A DNA stretch of 64,000 nt from CAVPOO01 sp963707015 (GTDB taxonomy: Bacteria > Pseudomonadota > Gammaproteobacteria > Thiohalobacterales > Thiohalobacteraceae). A model generated the notes under the pieces. The model was given only the letters and a program-made list of their open reading frames with translations. It ran no database searches and was not told where the DNA came from. Position numbers and translations under genes: made by a program. This document shows, in pieces, positions 19,301 through 26,544 of the stretch (positions are counted from its first letter, which is position 1; each line of letters opens with the position of its first letter). The stretch is taken from NCBI GenBank assembly GCA_963707015.1, contig CAVPOO010000001.1:124001-188000 (forward strand), written 5' to 3'.

Positions 19301-19491
19301 CCGCATTCCTTCGCTGCCACATGCGCACGCACCACACCGGCCACGGAGCACTCATCCGTCAGTGCCAGCGCCGTATAACCCAGGGCCTGCGCACGCCGCA
19401 CCAACTCCTCCGGATGCGAGGCGCCGCGCAGGAACGTGAAGTTGGACAGCGCGTGCAATTCGGCGTAACCGGGCACGGAGACATCGTTCAT
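16330..19491 (-). CDS. dnaE2: Error-prone DNA polymerase III alpha subunit DnaE2 (ImuC)
   Basis: This is the catalytic subunit of the SOS mutasome, which copies damaged DNA with ImuA and ImuB. The N-terminal PHP domain (YAELHALSNFTFLRGASHPEEL) and the polymerase motif PDIDVDF are clear, and the ~1053-residue length is normal for DnaE2. I prefer the ATG at 19491; a TTG at 19500 has a better-spaced GAGG. A LexA box lies 30 bases upstream of the ATG. The gene is separate from imuA-imuB here. A palindromic repeat is inserted in frame near two-thirds of the gene (17053-17097). Confidence 0.95.
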   Translation of the reverse strand: MNDVSVPGYAELHALSNFTFLRGASHPEELVRRAQALGYTALALTDECSVAGVVRAHVAAKECGLKLIVGSEFRLDDGMQLVLLAPEREAYGDLCELITLARRRAKKGRYAVTREDMARYGGRCLVLWVPGGGAGPQLAVKGSEIEQTGWVADVFPARAWIAVRRLCDGRDRTRLQRARLLARNSGLPLVAAGGVLMHVRQRRLLQDTLTAIRLGVSLPAAGYVLQANGERHLRTRKVLARWFPCELLSESLRIAAFCQFSLDELHYEYPDELVPSGETPAAWLRQLTETGMRARWPKGVPGKVRGLVEHELALITEMHYEPYFLTVHDIVGFARSRGILCQGRGSAANSAVCFCLGITEVDPGRIETLFERFISRERNEPPDIDVDFEHERREEVIQYLYAKYGRERAALAATVISYRPKSAIRDVGKSLGLALDQVDRLAHGQMWWDGRDLSDTQLREAGFDADNPLLRRLRYLVNDLIGFPRHLSQHVGGFVISQGPLSRMVPIENAAMDGRTVIEWDKDDLDALGLLKVDVLALGMLSAIRRAFDLVAGYSGCHWSMASIPAEDPAVYHMIQQADTVGVFQIESRAQMAMLPRLKPACFYDLVIEVAIVRPGPIQGDMVHPYLRRRRGLEPVSYPSEAVRSVLERTLGVPIFQEQVIKLAMVAAGFSAGEADQLRRAMAAWRRRGGLEPFKQRLIEGMRARGYPEQFACQIYQQLLGFGEYGFPESHAASFALLVYVSAWLKCHEPAAFTCALLNSQPMGFYAPAQLVQDARRHGVEVRPVDVNASGWECCLESPHPLPLRGWEEGRVRMAEKKQPALRLGLRMVKGLSQAAAQCLVEARTIAKFSGVEDLAHRAALHRGDLEALAAAGALKNLEGHRLRARWACAGVEKSLPLLAQVPIAESIPLLRAPTEGQDIIADYASLGLTLGRHPLALLRERLAAMNLRTARQLRDLAHGAQAYTAGLVTCRQCPSSGAGVIFVTLEDETGTSQVVVWSNLAERQRAPLLNARLLAVFGEVQREGEVLHLLARRLEDHSMLLGRLATVSRDFH
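17053..17097. repeat. Palindromic repeat inserted in frame in dnaE2
   Basis: CCTCACCC (17053-17060) pairs with GGGTGAGG (17090-17097), and inner CCCTCCTCCC-type and GAGGGAGGG-type tracts can extend the hairpin. In the DnaE2 frame it adds a segment containing PHPLPLRGWEEGRVRM just before the conserved LGLRMVKG motif. It looks like an interspersed palindromic unit tolerated within the protein. Confidence 0.6.
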
Positions 19492-19520
19492 CAGTGGCAA
19501 AGCCGTTCGACCTCGTAATA

Positions 19521-19536
19521 CTGTAATTATATACAG
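19521..19536. promoter_or_regulatory. LexA (SOS) box upstream of dnaE2
   Basis: CTGTAATTATATACAG matches the gammaproteobacterial LexA consensus CTGT-N8-ACAG exactly at all eight fixed positions. It sits 30 bases before the dnaE2 ATG, in the divergent region shared with the DsrE-like gene. Confidence 0.9.
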
Positions 19537-19727
19537 TCTTTACCAACAACAAGGAAGCCGTCCGTGGCCGTCCCGACACACACGCCACTATCTGATTGAA
19601 TTAACTTGATAAAATTTCCAGAGCATCCCCCAAAGGACTTGCTCTTGTCGGCTGCCAGTGGTTATCATCACTCGTAACGAAAACAACGCGGGTTCTTCCC
19701 GGTGGCCCGCATCTCCAGAGGAACACA

Positions 19728-20066
19728 ATGAAGGTCGCATACATTTTTTCGAGTCAAGGACATACCGTATCGTACAAACTGGGTCAGATGATTCTTCCCC
19801 AGCTGGAGCAGGATGCGCACGGTGCGGAGGTCTTAGGAATGTTCTTTTTTGAAGATAACACCTATGTTCTTGTCAAAGGAGATCCGATCGGAGAACGACT
19901 CGCCAAGGTCGCAGACGAGAAAAACATCCTTCTGATGGGTTGCGACAAATGCTGTTATGAAAGAGAGATCGACGGAAATCTGGTCGCCGGGGCAACTATT
20001 GGCTGTTTTCCAAATCTTTACCAGGCCCTGTCAGGTAATCCTCCCGATCAGGTCATTACCCTGTAG
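19728..20066 (+). CDS. DsrE-like sulfur-relay family protein
   Basis: A 112-residue cytoplasmic protein of the DsrE/DsrF-like fold. It starts MKVAYIFSSQGHT after a good GAGGA site. It has a cysteine cluster C72-x2-C75-C76 (MGCDKCCYE) and another Cys in IGCFPN near residue 93, at the place where this fold usually carries its persulfide-accepting cysteine. It most resembles the DsrE-related SaoD type, from memory. The likely role is binding or passing sulfane sulfur. It precedes an exported protein and a DUF2892-like protein on the same strand. Confidence 0.75.
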   Translation: MKVAYIFSSQGHTVSYKLGQMILPQLEQDAHGAEVLGMFFFEDNTYVLVKGDPIGERLAKVADEKNILLMGCDKCCYEREIDGNLVAGATIGCFPNLYQALSGNPPDQVITL

Positions 20067-20140
20067 TCTCCTGCGGACAGCAGATTGCCAGTATCAATCC
20101 CAACACCCATTCAACAATACACACCGGAGGAACTCGGGAC

Positions 20141-20944
20141 ATGAAACCAGTAACAGCAACAACCATCGCCATCCTGGCTCTTATGTCCGTTCAAGCCGAG
20201 TCTGCCGTCATGGTAGAGATGCAGGACAGTGAAGGCCTCAGCCGCATCTATTCTGAGGGCGGCAAGGGCCGGATAGAAATGTCCGCGAGCGATGAGTTCA
20301 TGATAGTCGACAGCAAGGAAAATACCATGTACATGGTGATGCCGAGCCAACGCACTATCCTTGATATGCGCGACATGCTGAGCAGCGAGGCGGCCAGCGG
20401 CAACGGCGGGGAGACAAAACTGAAGCGTAACGGCAGCGGACCATCGATAGCGGGCTACGAGACGGTCGAATACGTCATCACGACCGGCGACCGGACCTGT
20501 CAGACGGTCTACGGGTCCCGGCCGGCCATGGAAAAGTCCGGCATGAAACACATCCTCTCGCTGTTCCAGAAAATGGCGCTGCAGGCACACGCGATGGCAA
20601 CACAATTCGACATGGGAAATGACCCCTGCACGGCGGCGGACACACTCGTTACCCGGCAGCTTGCAGAGATCGGCATGCCCATGCGCGTAAAGGATGAGGA
20701 AGGTACCGTTATCAGCGAAGTTCTTCGCATCGATACCAATGCCGCGCTGCCGCCAGACGCGTTCGCCCTGCCGGCTGATTACGAGGTTCAGAACATGGCG
20801 CAGATGCAGCAGCAGATGCGCGAACAGATGCCCGCGGTACAAGAGATGATGAAACAGATGCAGGAATCCGGAAACCTGCCCCCCGAGGCCATCGAACAGA
20901 TGCAGCGCATGCAGGAAATGATGAAGCAGCATCAGCAACCCTGA
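20141..20944 (+). CDS. Exported Met/Gln-rich protein, DUF4412-like
   Basis: A 267-residue protein with a signal peptide (cleavage near VQAESA) and a ribosome site GGAGG ten bases upstream. The middle resembles the DUF4412 type: beta-rich, with a TGDRTCQTVYG segment and two cysteines that could form a disulfide. The last ~65 residues are a Met/Gln-rich helical tail (QMQQQMREQMP), which could bind copper or self-associate; that is inference. It lies between the DsrE-like and DUF2892-like genes with short gaps, so they may form one transcript. Confidence 0.6.
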   Translation: MKPVTATTIAILALMSVQAESAVMVEMQDSEGLSRIYSEGGKGRIEMSASDEFMIVDSKENTMYMVMPSQRTILDMRDMLSSEAASGNGGETKLKRNGSGPSIAGYETVEYVITTGDRTCQTVYGSRPAMEKSGMKHILSLFQKMALQAHAMATQFDMGNDPCTAADTLVTRQLAEIGMPMRVKDEEGTVISEVLRIDTNAALPPDAFALPADYEVQNMAQMQQQMREQMPAVQEMMKQMQESGNLPPEAIEQMQRMQEMMKQHQQP

Positions 20945-20978
20945 ATACTGCAGCGGAATCTGTTAAAGGAGACAAGCA

Positions 20979-21209
20979 ATGTCGATCGAGAGAACCTTGT
21001 TCGCATTTGGCGGCGTTATGGTCATGCTAACCTCACTGCTGGCATTATTTCATAGCCCTTATTGGACATGGGTGACCTTGTTCATCGGGTTCAACTGCTT
21101 TCAGAGTTCCTTTACCCGATTCTGTCCTCCGTCCTGGGCGATGAAGAAGTTCGGCATGAAATCCGAGGCGGAACTCGCCCTCGATGCGGCGGGCAAACAG
21201 GTTTCGTAA
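20979..21209 (+). CDS. DUF2892-like inner-membrane protein
   Basis: A 76-residue protein with two hydrophobic segments and the FTRFCP motif. It is similar to DUF2892 (YgaP-type) membrane proteins, which in sulfur bacteria often lie with rhodanese or DsrE-like genes. The ribosome site AAGGAG is well placed. Role unknown; the neighbours suggest sulfur handling at the membrane. Confidence 0.75.
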   Translation: MSIERTLFAFGGVMVMLTSLLALFHSPYWTWVTLFIGFNCFQSSFTRFCPPSWAMKKFGMKSEAELALDAAGKQVS

Positions 21210-21228
21210 CCGCCACGCGGACAGCCCT

Positions 21229-21358
21229 GCTAGCCCGCATTTCTCACCGGGCGGCGGTAGAGTCACATAATGCACTGAGGTAAGGAACAGAGTGCAGATC
21301 AGGGAAAAGACAGTGTGCAATCAGGCATTGCCTATCCCGGTGAGAAATGCGGGCTAGC
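21229..21358. mobile_element. MITE-like element, copy 1 (130 bp, 23-bp inverted ends)
   Basis: The ends at 21229-21251 and 21336-21358 are perfect 23-bp inverted repeats beginning GCTAGCCCGCATTTCTCACC. The interior is short and noncoding. About 75 bp of its left end recurs almost exactly, inverted, at the right end of the element at 30037-30490. No transposase or clear target duplication is visible, so it is a nonautonomous element whose parent is not in the window. Confidence 0.8.
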
Positions 21359-21472
21359 CGATCGACACTGGGTGCAGAGACAGGCTGCGGCTGCACGGCA
21401 CGCCATTCCCGCCCCAGGACTCCTGGCAGCTCACAGCAGAGCGGTGCATCGAATTGCGGCGGATCGCCCGGC

Positions 21473-22216
21473 TTAGTGAGAGGCCTTGATCTCGCGCAAG
21501 CGGAGCACAAGCGTGAGCTTTCCCTCAAACCAGGCGTCGATGCTCAGCGCGCCTGGTCGCCTGATGGTGGAGAGTCCCTGCCGGGGAGGCGGACTGACGG
21601 ATTCCACGACCAGCAGGTCCTCAGGATACTCCAGGACATACTCCAGATGGACGGGATAGTAGCCATCCAGAAAACGGCGGTGGAAGGGACCGCTGCGTAT
21701 TTCGAACCCGCCGTCCGGTGTGGCTCTTACGATGCGAACTTCAGCGCGAATACAAATTTTCGCACCCGGACTGACGTCTGCAAGCTGCACACTGTGTCCA
21801 TCGACCCACGCGCTTCCGATCCCCTGGGAAGACTCTATGCGGAGCCCCCGCATGCCTTCATAGCGGTAGACGATCTCGACCGCGGGCAGCGGGTCCAGAT
21901 TGAGCTGGCACTGCTCGAGTGCAACCCAGCCGTTTGACAGGCTTTCGGGCGTCAGTATCAGCCGGTTCTTCGTAGACAGTACCCTGCGATCGGGCGGCGT
22001 CTCGAGAAGCTCGAGTTCGCCCTCATTCACGGCCCGGAGCCGCTCTTCCCAGTCATCCTCGAACCAGGCGTCGGGGTCCTCCGACTGGACGAACCGCAGA
22101 CCGAGTTCTTCCGTCGCGGCAGTGGTCAGCGGTGCACCGCCAGCCCATGTCGCTGTAGGAAGAGTGAGCAGCAGGGGTAAGAGCCTGCGCAGACCTCGGA
22201 GATAGATTGAAATCAG
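21473..22216 (-). CDS. Exported hypothetical protein
   Basis: A ~247-residue protein I do not recognise. The frame is open well upstream of the first GTG (22030). Reading back to the CTG at 22216 adds a signal-peptide-like N-terminus (RRLLPLLLTLPTATWAGG), so I place the start there, overlapping the upstream stop; an ATT codon at 22213 is also possible. The mature part is beta-rich (WVALEQCQLNLDPLPAVEIVYRY) without known motifs. It follows a 73-residue gene and is probably translated by coupling to it. Confidence 0.6.
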   Translation of the reverse strand: MISIYLRGLRRLLPLLLTLPTATWAGGAPLTTAATEELGLRFVQSEDPDAWFEDDWEERLRAVNEGELELLETPPDRRVLSTKNRLILTPESLSNGWVALEQCQLNLDPLPAVEIVYRYEGMRGLRIESSQGIGSAWVDGHSVQLADVSPGAKICIRAEVRIVRATPDGGFEIRSGPFHRRFLDGYYPVHLEYVLEYPEDLLVVESVSPPPRQGLSTIRRPGALSIDAWFEGKLTLVLRLREIKASH

Positions 22217-22434
22217 CCCTCGTCGATCATGATGTCGGTCGGGTTATCGAGGTTAACATGATGATCAATCGGATGTTCGACCGGGATATTCATATACTCC
22301 CGCTTGCTTTCTTCCGACTCAAAGTAGATCACCAGTTCGTCCTCGGTACTGCGCTCGACGATACGGGGGCTTCCCGCGAGATCCTGGATGTCATGTCCGG
22401 TAATAGGGTCAGTCGTTGCAATCCTGTGTAACAT
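22213..22434 (-). CDS. Small acidic hypothetical protein
   Basis: A 73-residue acidic, soluble protein without known motifs. GGAGG lies eight bases before its ATG. Its stop overlaps the presumed start of the exported protein downstream, so the two form a small operon. Histidines are frequent (HHVN, VEHP), but no metal motif can be claimed. Confidence 0.65.
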   Translation of the reverse strand: MLHRIATTDPITGHDIQDLAGSPRIVERSTEDELVIYFESEESKREYMNIPVEHPIDHHVNLDNPTDIMIDEG

Positions 22435-22608
22435 CGAGATGTCCTCCTTGGGTTGAGTGACTCGCCAGGGCGAAGCCCAGGCTGCCGCGTGTGCGGTTAA
22501 AGTATAGTCGATATTCCTGAGAGTTTTGATCAGGAATCTTGCCGGGCCAACCCGCGTCGATGTTCCGCCGGGACTGCTCGCTGCCGGCCTGCCGCACGAG
22601 GAAACGCC

Positions 22609-22844
<236 letters not shown>

Positions 22845-22854
22845 CTTCCGTTCT

Positions 22855-24291
22855 TCATCCAAACACCCCGTGCAAAAACCAGCCACCGCGCTCCGACAGT
22901 TCACGAAAAACCCAGTAGCGTATCCCTTCCCGGTCTTCCGCGACAAAGTAATCCCGCCTGATATCCTTGCCGTCCCACCAGCCGCTTTCGATACGTTCCC
23001 GCTCCGGCCACAATGTGAGTACATGTTCCAGACAGGGTCGGCCCTGATATGCCTTCAACACCCTGGGCGTTGACAATAACCAAAGCGGACGTTGCGCCCC
23101 TACCGATTGACTACCGCCCTGCCCCGGCTCCGACCAGCACCAGGCGAACTCCGGCCGGTGATCGGCAACCGGGCTGATCCCGCGCACGGCATCCTCACCG
23201 AGACGGGCGCGCAGGCGTTCGATCAACATCTCCTCCGCCTCGGCCTCAGCAGCCGAACTCGGGAAAAGATCCTGGCAGGGTACCTGATGCGACTCGATTG
23301 CATCGGCCAGCAAACGGATCTCACGCACCGGCGCTGTCAAGTGCACGCGCTCCAGGCGTACTTTCAGCAGTTCGAGCAGATACTTTTCATCACGGCCTGG
23401 CGTCACCATGCCCACCTGCACATCGGTAAGCGAAGCCGGGCCATGCACGAGCTGCACTGTCATGGCCCGCACACCGGCCACCCGGGCCCGCAACAGTCCC
23501 ACCAGCTCCCTGATCAGTCGTTGCAGGCCGAACAGCAGTGCCTCGGTGTTTTCCACCTCGGCCGGCAGCAACAGATGACCCGCAAACCGTGGTGGTGCGA
23601 CAAAGGGCATACGCGGATCCGGCAGCCGTCCCAGCGCACGATCCAGCAATGACAACAACTCTGTCCCGAAACGCCGCGCCAGACCATCGCGCGGCAGGCG
23701 CAGCACGTCACCCAGCCTGCACAGGCCCATAGCGGTTAATCTGGCCTGTTTTTCCTCTTCCAGACCCAGCACGGTCAACGGCAACTGTGACAGGGCGCGG
23801 ACCAGCTTCCCGTGCCCTGTGATGCAGATAGCTTCACCCTGCCTTGCCAGCAGTGTGGCGGCCAGGGGTGTCGGCGCTGTGGCAAGACGCGCCTGATAAC
23901 CGAGACGGCCGATGTCCGTCTTCAGTTTCTGCAGCAAGGGATCCAGTCCACCAAAGAACCTCAGGCTGCCTGCCACCTCGAGGAGCAGTGCATTCGGCGG
24001 AACAAGGCTGACCAGGGAGGTGAATTGACCGGACCAGGCAGCCAGCGCTTCCAGTGCCCGGCGTTCGGCCGCCTGGTCCCGGGGATGCACTCTGAGATCC
24101 GGCTGCAGGGCACGGGCTGCCGCAAGCGCCAGGCCGGATTTAATACCTGCTGAACGGGCTGATGGATTTGCAGCTACAACCCGGGGCCGACCGGCTGAGC
24201 CACAATGCACAACCAGTGGACTGCCATCTTCACAACCCCGCGTGAAGACTTCCAGCGGCAATTGGGGCAGATAGAGACACAACCAGAGCAT
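22855..24291 (-). CDS. imuB: ImuB, Y-family polymerase-like mutasome protein
   Basis: A 478-residue Y-family polymerase homologue that in the ImuA-ImuB-DnaE2 mutasome links DnaE2 to the beta clamp. The N-terminus reads LCLYLPQLPLEVFTRG where active Y-family polymerases have acidic catalytic residues, as expected for the inactive ImuB. Thumb and little-finger regions follow (LGRLPDPRMPFVAPPRF; the C-terminal RDYFVAEDREGIRYWVFRE). It lies 134 bp after imuA and ends beside the heptamer array. Confidence 0.93.
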   Translation of the reverse strand: MLWLCLYLPQLPLEVFTRGCEDGSPLVVHCGSAGRPRVVAANPSARSAGIKSGLALAAARALQPDLRVHPRDQAAERRALEALAAWSGQFTSLVSLVPPNALLLEVAGSLRFFGGLDPLLQKLKTDIGRLGYQARLATAPTPLAATLLARQGEAICITGHGKLVRALSQLPLTVLGLEEEKQARLTAMGLCRLGDVLRLPRDGLARRFGTELLSLLDRALGRLPDPRMPFVAPPRFAGHLLLPAEVENTEALLFGLQRLIRELVGLLRARVAGVRAMTVQLVHGPASLTDVQVGMVTPGRDEKYLLELLKVRLERVHLTAPVREIRLLADAIESHQVPCQDLFPSSAAEAEAEEMLIERLRARLGEDAVRGISPVADHRPEFAWCWSEPGQGGSQSVGAQRPLWLLSTPRVLKAYQGRPCLEHVLTLWPERERIESGWWDGKDIRRDYFVAEDREGIRYWVFRELSERGGWFLHGVFG

Positions 24292-24425
24292 GGCATTCCG
24301 ATCGAAGACAGGCGTCAGAATTCAGCATGTGTTCCCGGATTTTTCCGTTGCTTCCCTGGCGAATACCCGCACGTGGCGATCGGTAACAGCCGCCGGCAAT
24401 CGGTAGGCGCTGCGCCCCCTATGCC

Positions 24426-25067
24426 TCACTCCTGCCTCCTGAATTCCGGATCCCGAACCCTGTCTTCTGCCACACACACCGGCCCGGCTGCCCAACCGCC
24501 GCGGCGCTTGAGTATGTTCACCATCACCCCTCGCGGCTCCCGCGTGACACGCAGGCGCAGGGCGGCCGGTGAACTTTGCCTGGCCATACGTTCCGGCCGG
24601 AACAACAAGCCCCATGAGTTCCCCGCCTCGGCGGCAAGCTGCAAACGGCGCAATACCTTGTCATCGCCTACCACCGGCCAGGCCAGCACCGCGGCACAGG
24701 TTCCCGAACGCAATGTCTGCTCCACCGCCCATAGCCCATCGCTGGCCGCCCGCGGCCGAATCAGCAAAACATGGGAAAGATCCACCCCGGCTGTCGCCAG
24801 GGCCGGCGCATAAGGAATATAGGGCGGCGCGACCCAGGCAATCCAGCGCTTCTCCTGACTCAATCGTGCCAGCGCCGGCATCACCAGATTCAGGGCACCG
24901 ACACCCTCACCGGGGATCAGGAACTCTGTCAGGGCGCCGGCTGGCCAGCCGCCACCGGGAAACAGGGCATCCAGCTCGGCAAAGCCGGTGGGGATGCTCT
25001 TTGCTGCGGCGGGAAGTGTCCCGCCGCGCCAGACAACAGCCCGCTGTAACAGTTTTTCCAGGCTCAT
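24426..25067 (-). CDS. imuA: ImuA, RecA/SulA-like mutasome accessory protein
   Basis: A 213-residue protein of the ImuA family, the RecA-like accessory of translesion synthesis. It shows the typical start (IPTGFAELDALFPGGGWPAGALTE) and LLFRPERMARQ later on. The start overlaps the lexA stop as ATGA, so the two are translationally coupled under LexA autoregulation. The last codons (FRRQE) are encoded by DNA resembling two units of the heptamer repeat found past imuB, so the C-terminus may have been altered by repeat insertion. Confidence 0.9.
   Translation of the reverse strand: MSLEKLLQRAVVWRGGTLPAAAKSIPTGFAELDALFPGGGWPAGALTEFLIPGEGVGALNLVMPALARLSQEKRWIAWVAPPYIPYAPALATAGVDLSHVLLIRPRAASDGLWAVEQTLRSGTCAAVLAWPVVGDDKVLRRLQLAAEAGNSWGLLFRPERMARQSSPAALRLRVTREPRGVMVNILKRRGGWAAGPVCVAEDRVRDPEFRRQE
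24429..24442. repeat. Two heptamer-repeat units at the imuA stop
   Basis: CTCCTGC and CTCCTGA occur in tandem and encode the end of ImuA on the minus strand. They match the main array unit at 22614-22844, so related units lie on both sides of imuB. Confidence 0.6.
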
Positions 25068-25663
25068 AGTCGGTTGTTGCGGATAATGCCCACGCCCAGT
25101 CCCTCAATCACCAGGGACTCTTCACGCAGATTGACATCGATGGGTGAAAAATCCGGATTTTCGGGCAACAGAGATACCCGGTTGCCCCGCCGCCGGAAAC
25201 GCTTGACAGTCACCTCATCTCCCAGGCGCGCGACGACGATCTGGCCATTCTGCGCCTCAGGGGTGTGATGCACCGCCAGCAGATCACCCTCCAGAATGCC
25301 GGCATCGCGCATGCTCATGCCGCGCACCCGGAGCAGATAATCGGCACGCGGATGGAACAGAGCGGCATCCACATCGTAGTAATCTTCGATATGTTCTTCC
25401 GCCAGAATCGGCTCGCCTGCCGCGACCCGACCGACCACTGGCAAACCACCTGTCTCCAGGAGACGAATCCCACGCGAGGCACCGGGCAGCAATTCGATGA
25501 CGCCCTTGCGGGCCAGCGCCCTCAGATGTTCCTCCGCAGCATTGGGGGAGCGGAAACCAAAGGCCTCGGCGATCTCCGCCCGTGTTGGCGGGCAACCCCA
25601 CTCCACGGTGTAGTCACGGATCAGCTGAAGAATTTCGGCCTGTCTGGGTGTCAGTGATAGCAT
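25064..25663 (-). CDS. lexA: LexA SOS repressor
   Basis: A 199-residue LexA. The N-terminal winged helix-turn-helix (LTPRQAEILQLIRDYTVEWG) is followed by the autocleavage site Ala82-Gly83 (VAAGEP) and the Ser117/Lys154 catalytic pair (GMSMRD; VTVKRF). I use the internal ATG at 25663, since longer starts would run through the LexA boxes. It is the first gene of lexA-imuA-imuB and represses itself, imuAB and dnaE2. A second lexA elsewhere in the genome is possible. Confidence 0.95.
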   Translation of the reverse strand: MLSLTPRQAEILQLIRDYTVEWGCPPTRAEIAEAFGFRSPNAAEEHLRALARKGVIELLPGASRGIRLLETGGLPVVGRVAAGEPILAEEHIEDYYDVDAALFHPRADYLLRVRGMSMRDAGILEGDLLAVHHTPEAQNGQIVVARLGDEVTVKRFRRRGNRVSLLPENPDFSPIDVNLREESLVIEGLGVGIIRNNRL

Positions 25664-25675
25664 GGCATTAATTGA

Positions 25676-25691
25676 CTGGATGCATATACAG
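25676..25691. promoter_or_regulatory. LexA box 2 upstream of lexA (one mismatch)
   Basis: CTGGATGCATATACAG on the plus strand fits CTGT-N8-ACAG with one mismatch (G for T). It begins 13 bases before the lexA ATG, next to a perfect box. Confidence 0.75.
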
Positions 25692-25694
25692 TAA

Positions 25695-25710
25695 CTGTGA
25701 GTATATACAG
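25695..25710. promoter_or_regulatory. LexA box 1 upstream of lexA (perfect)
   Basis: CTGTGAGTATATACAG is an exact CTGT-N8-ACAG site. With the neighbouring imperfect box it gives the tandem operators typical of autoregulated lexA genes. Confidence 0.92.
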
Positions 25711-25814
25711 CCTGATGTTGAATGCAAGCCGGGAATCTGCTCTCGCGCAAAGCGCCGGGCCGACCGCCCACCCCGTATCAGCGCAACCACACCGCGCAGA
25801 GCAATACCTGAACA

Positions 25815-25840
25815 GTGAATATTTCGTTGATTATTTACTC
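25815..25840. promoter_or_regulatory. Putative TetR operator upstream of tetR
   Basis: A 26-bp imperfect dyad. Its reverse strand has arms close to GAGTAAATA and ATATTCAC and matches the site at 26483-26508 at 18 or more of 26 positions. It overlaps the tetR -35 element, so autorepression is likely. Confidence 0.6.
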
Positions 25841-25854
25841 TACCCCCCTATACT
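25827..25854 (+). promoter_or_regulatory. tetR promoter, probably leaderless transcript
   Basis: TTGATT (25827-25832) and TATACT (25849-25854) are spaced by 16 bases. The -10 ends only six bases before the ATG and no ribosome site is present, so the mRNA probably begins at or next to the start codon. Confidence 0.5.
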
Positions 25855-25860
25855 TGCCCC

Positions 25861-26466
25861 ATGAACATCCCGGCACACCACCCGGCACCCGACGACACGC
25901 GCGAGCAGATCCTGGATGCCGCCAACAGCCGTTTTCAGCAATACGGCTATGGTAAGACGACCATGGCCGAAATCGCCGGCGACGTCAGCATGTCGGCCGC
26001 CAACCTGTACCGTTACTTTCAGAACAAGCAGGACATCGGTGCCGGGCTGGCACTGCGTTGCTTTGCCCAGAAGGAAGACCTGCTACGCGGCGTGCTCCGA
26101 CGGCCTGGTCTGACGGCCGCCCAGCGGCTGCAGGAATTCATTCTGACCCTGGTCCGCTATATCCACGGCCAGTGCTCAAACCAGCCGCGTATCCATGAAC
26201 TGGTGGAAGCTGTGGCAGGTCACCGTCCCGATATCGTCGCCCGCAAGCACCAGGGCGAGCAGGCGCTGATCGCCGAGATACTGGCGGAGGGCAACCGCTC
26301 GGGTGAGTTCGATATTCCGGACGTCGTTACCACCGCAGAGACCGTGCTGGCGACGCTGGCCCTTTTCAGCGTCCCCCTGTTCATGCAGGCCTATCCCCTG
26401 CAAACCTTCGAGCACAAGGCGATCAGGGTCGCCGAACTGCTGGTCCGTGGCCTGGCAAGGCGCTGA
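25861..26466 (+). CDS. TetR family transcriptional regulator
   Basis: A 201-residue TetR repressor. The N-terminal HTH is typical: TREQILDAANSRFQQYGY, then TTMAEIAGDVSMSAANLYRYF. The C-terminal helices would bind an unknown ligand. It lies 78 bp before an RND-type transporter gene, and a similar operator-like dyad precedes both genes, so it likely represses itself and the transporter. Confidence 0.92.
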   Translation: MNIPAHHPAPDDTREQILDAANSRFQQYGYGKTTMAEIAGDVSMSAANLYRYFQNKQDIGAGLALRCFAQKEDLLRGVLRRPGLTAAQRLQEFILTLVRYIHGQCSNQPRIHELVEAVAGHRPDIVARKHQGEQALIAEILAEGNRSGEFDIPDVVTTAETVLATLALFSVPLFMQAYPLQTFEHKAIRVAELLVRGLARR

Positions 26467-26482
26467 AGCCTCATCCGAAGAA

Positions 26483-26508
26483 GAATAAATACCTGATGAA
26501 TTATTCAC
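26483..26508. promoter_or_regulatory. Putative TetR operator upstream of the transporter
   Basis: A dyad with arms GAATAAAT and AATTATTC, sharing both outer arms with the site before tetR. It lies between the tetR stop and the transporter start. Confidence 0.6.
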
Positions 26509-26544
26509 GACTCATCATCGACGAGCCAGGCAACGGGCCCTGCC

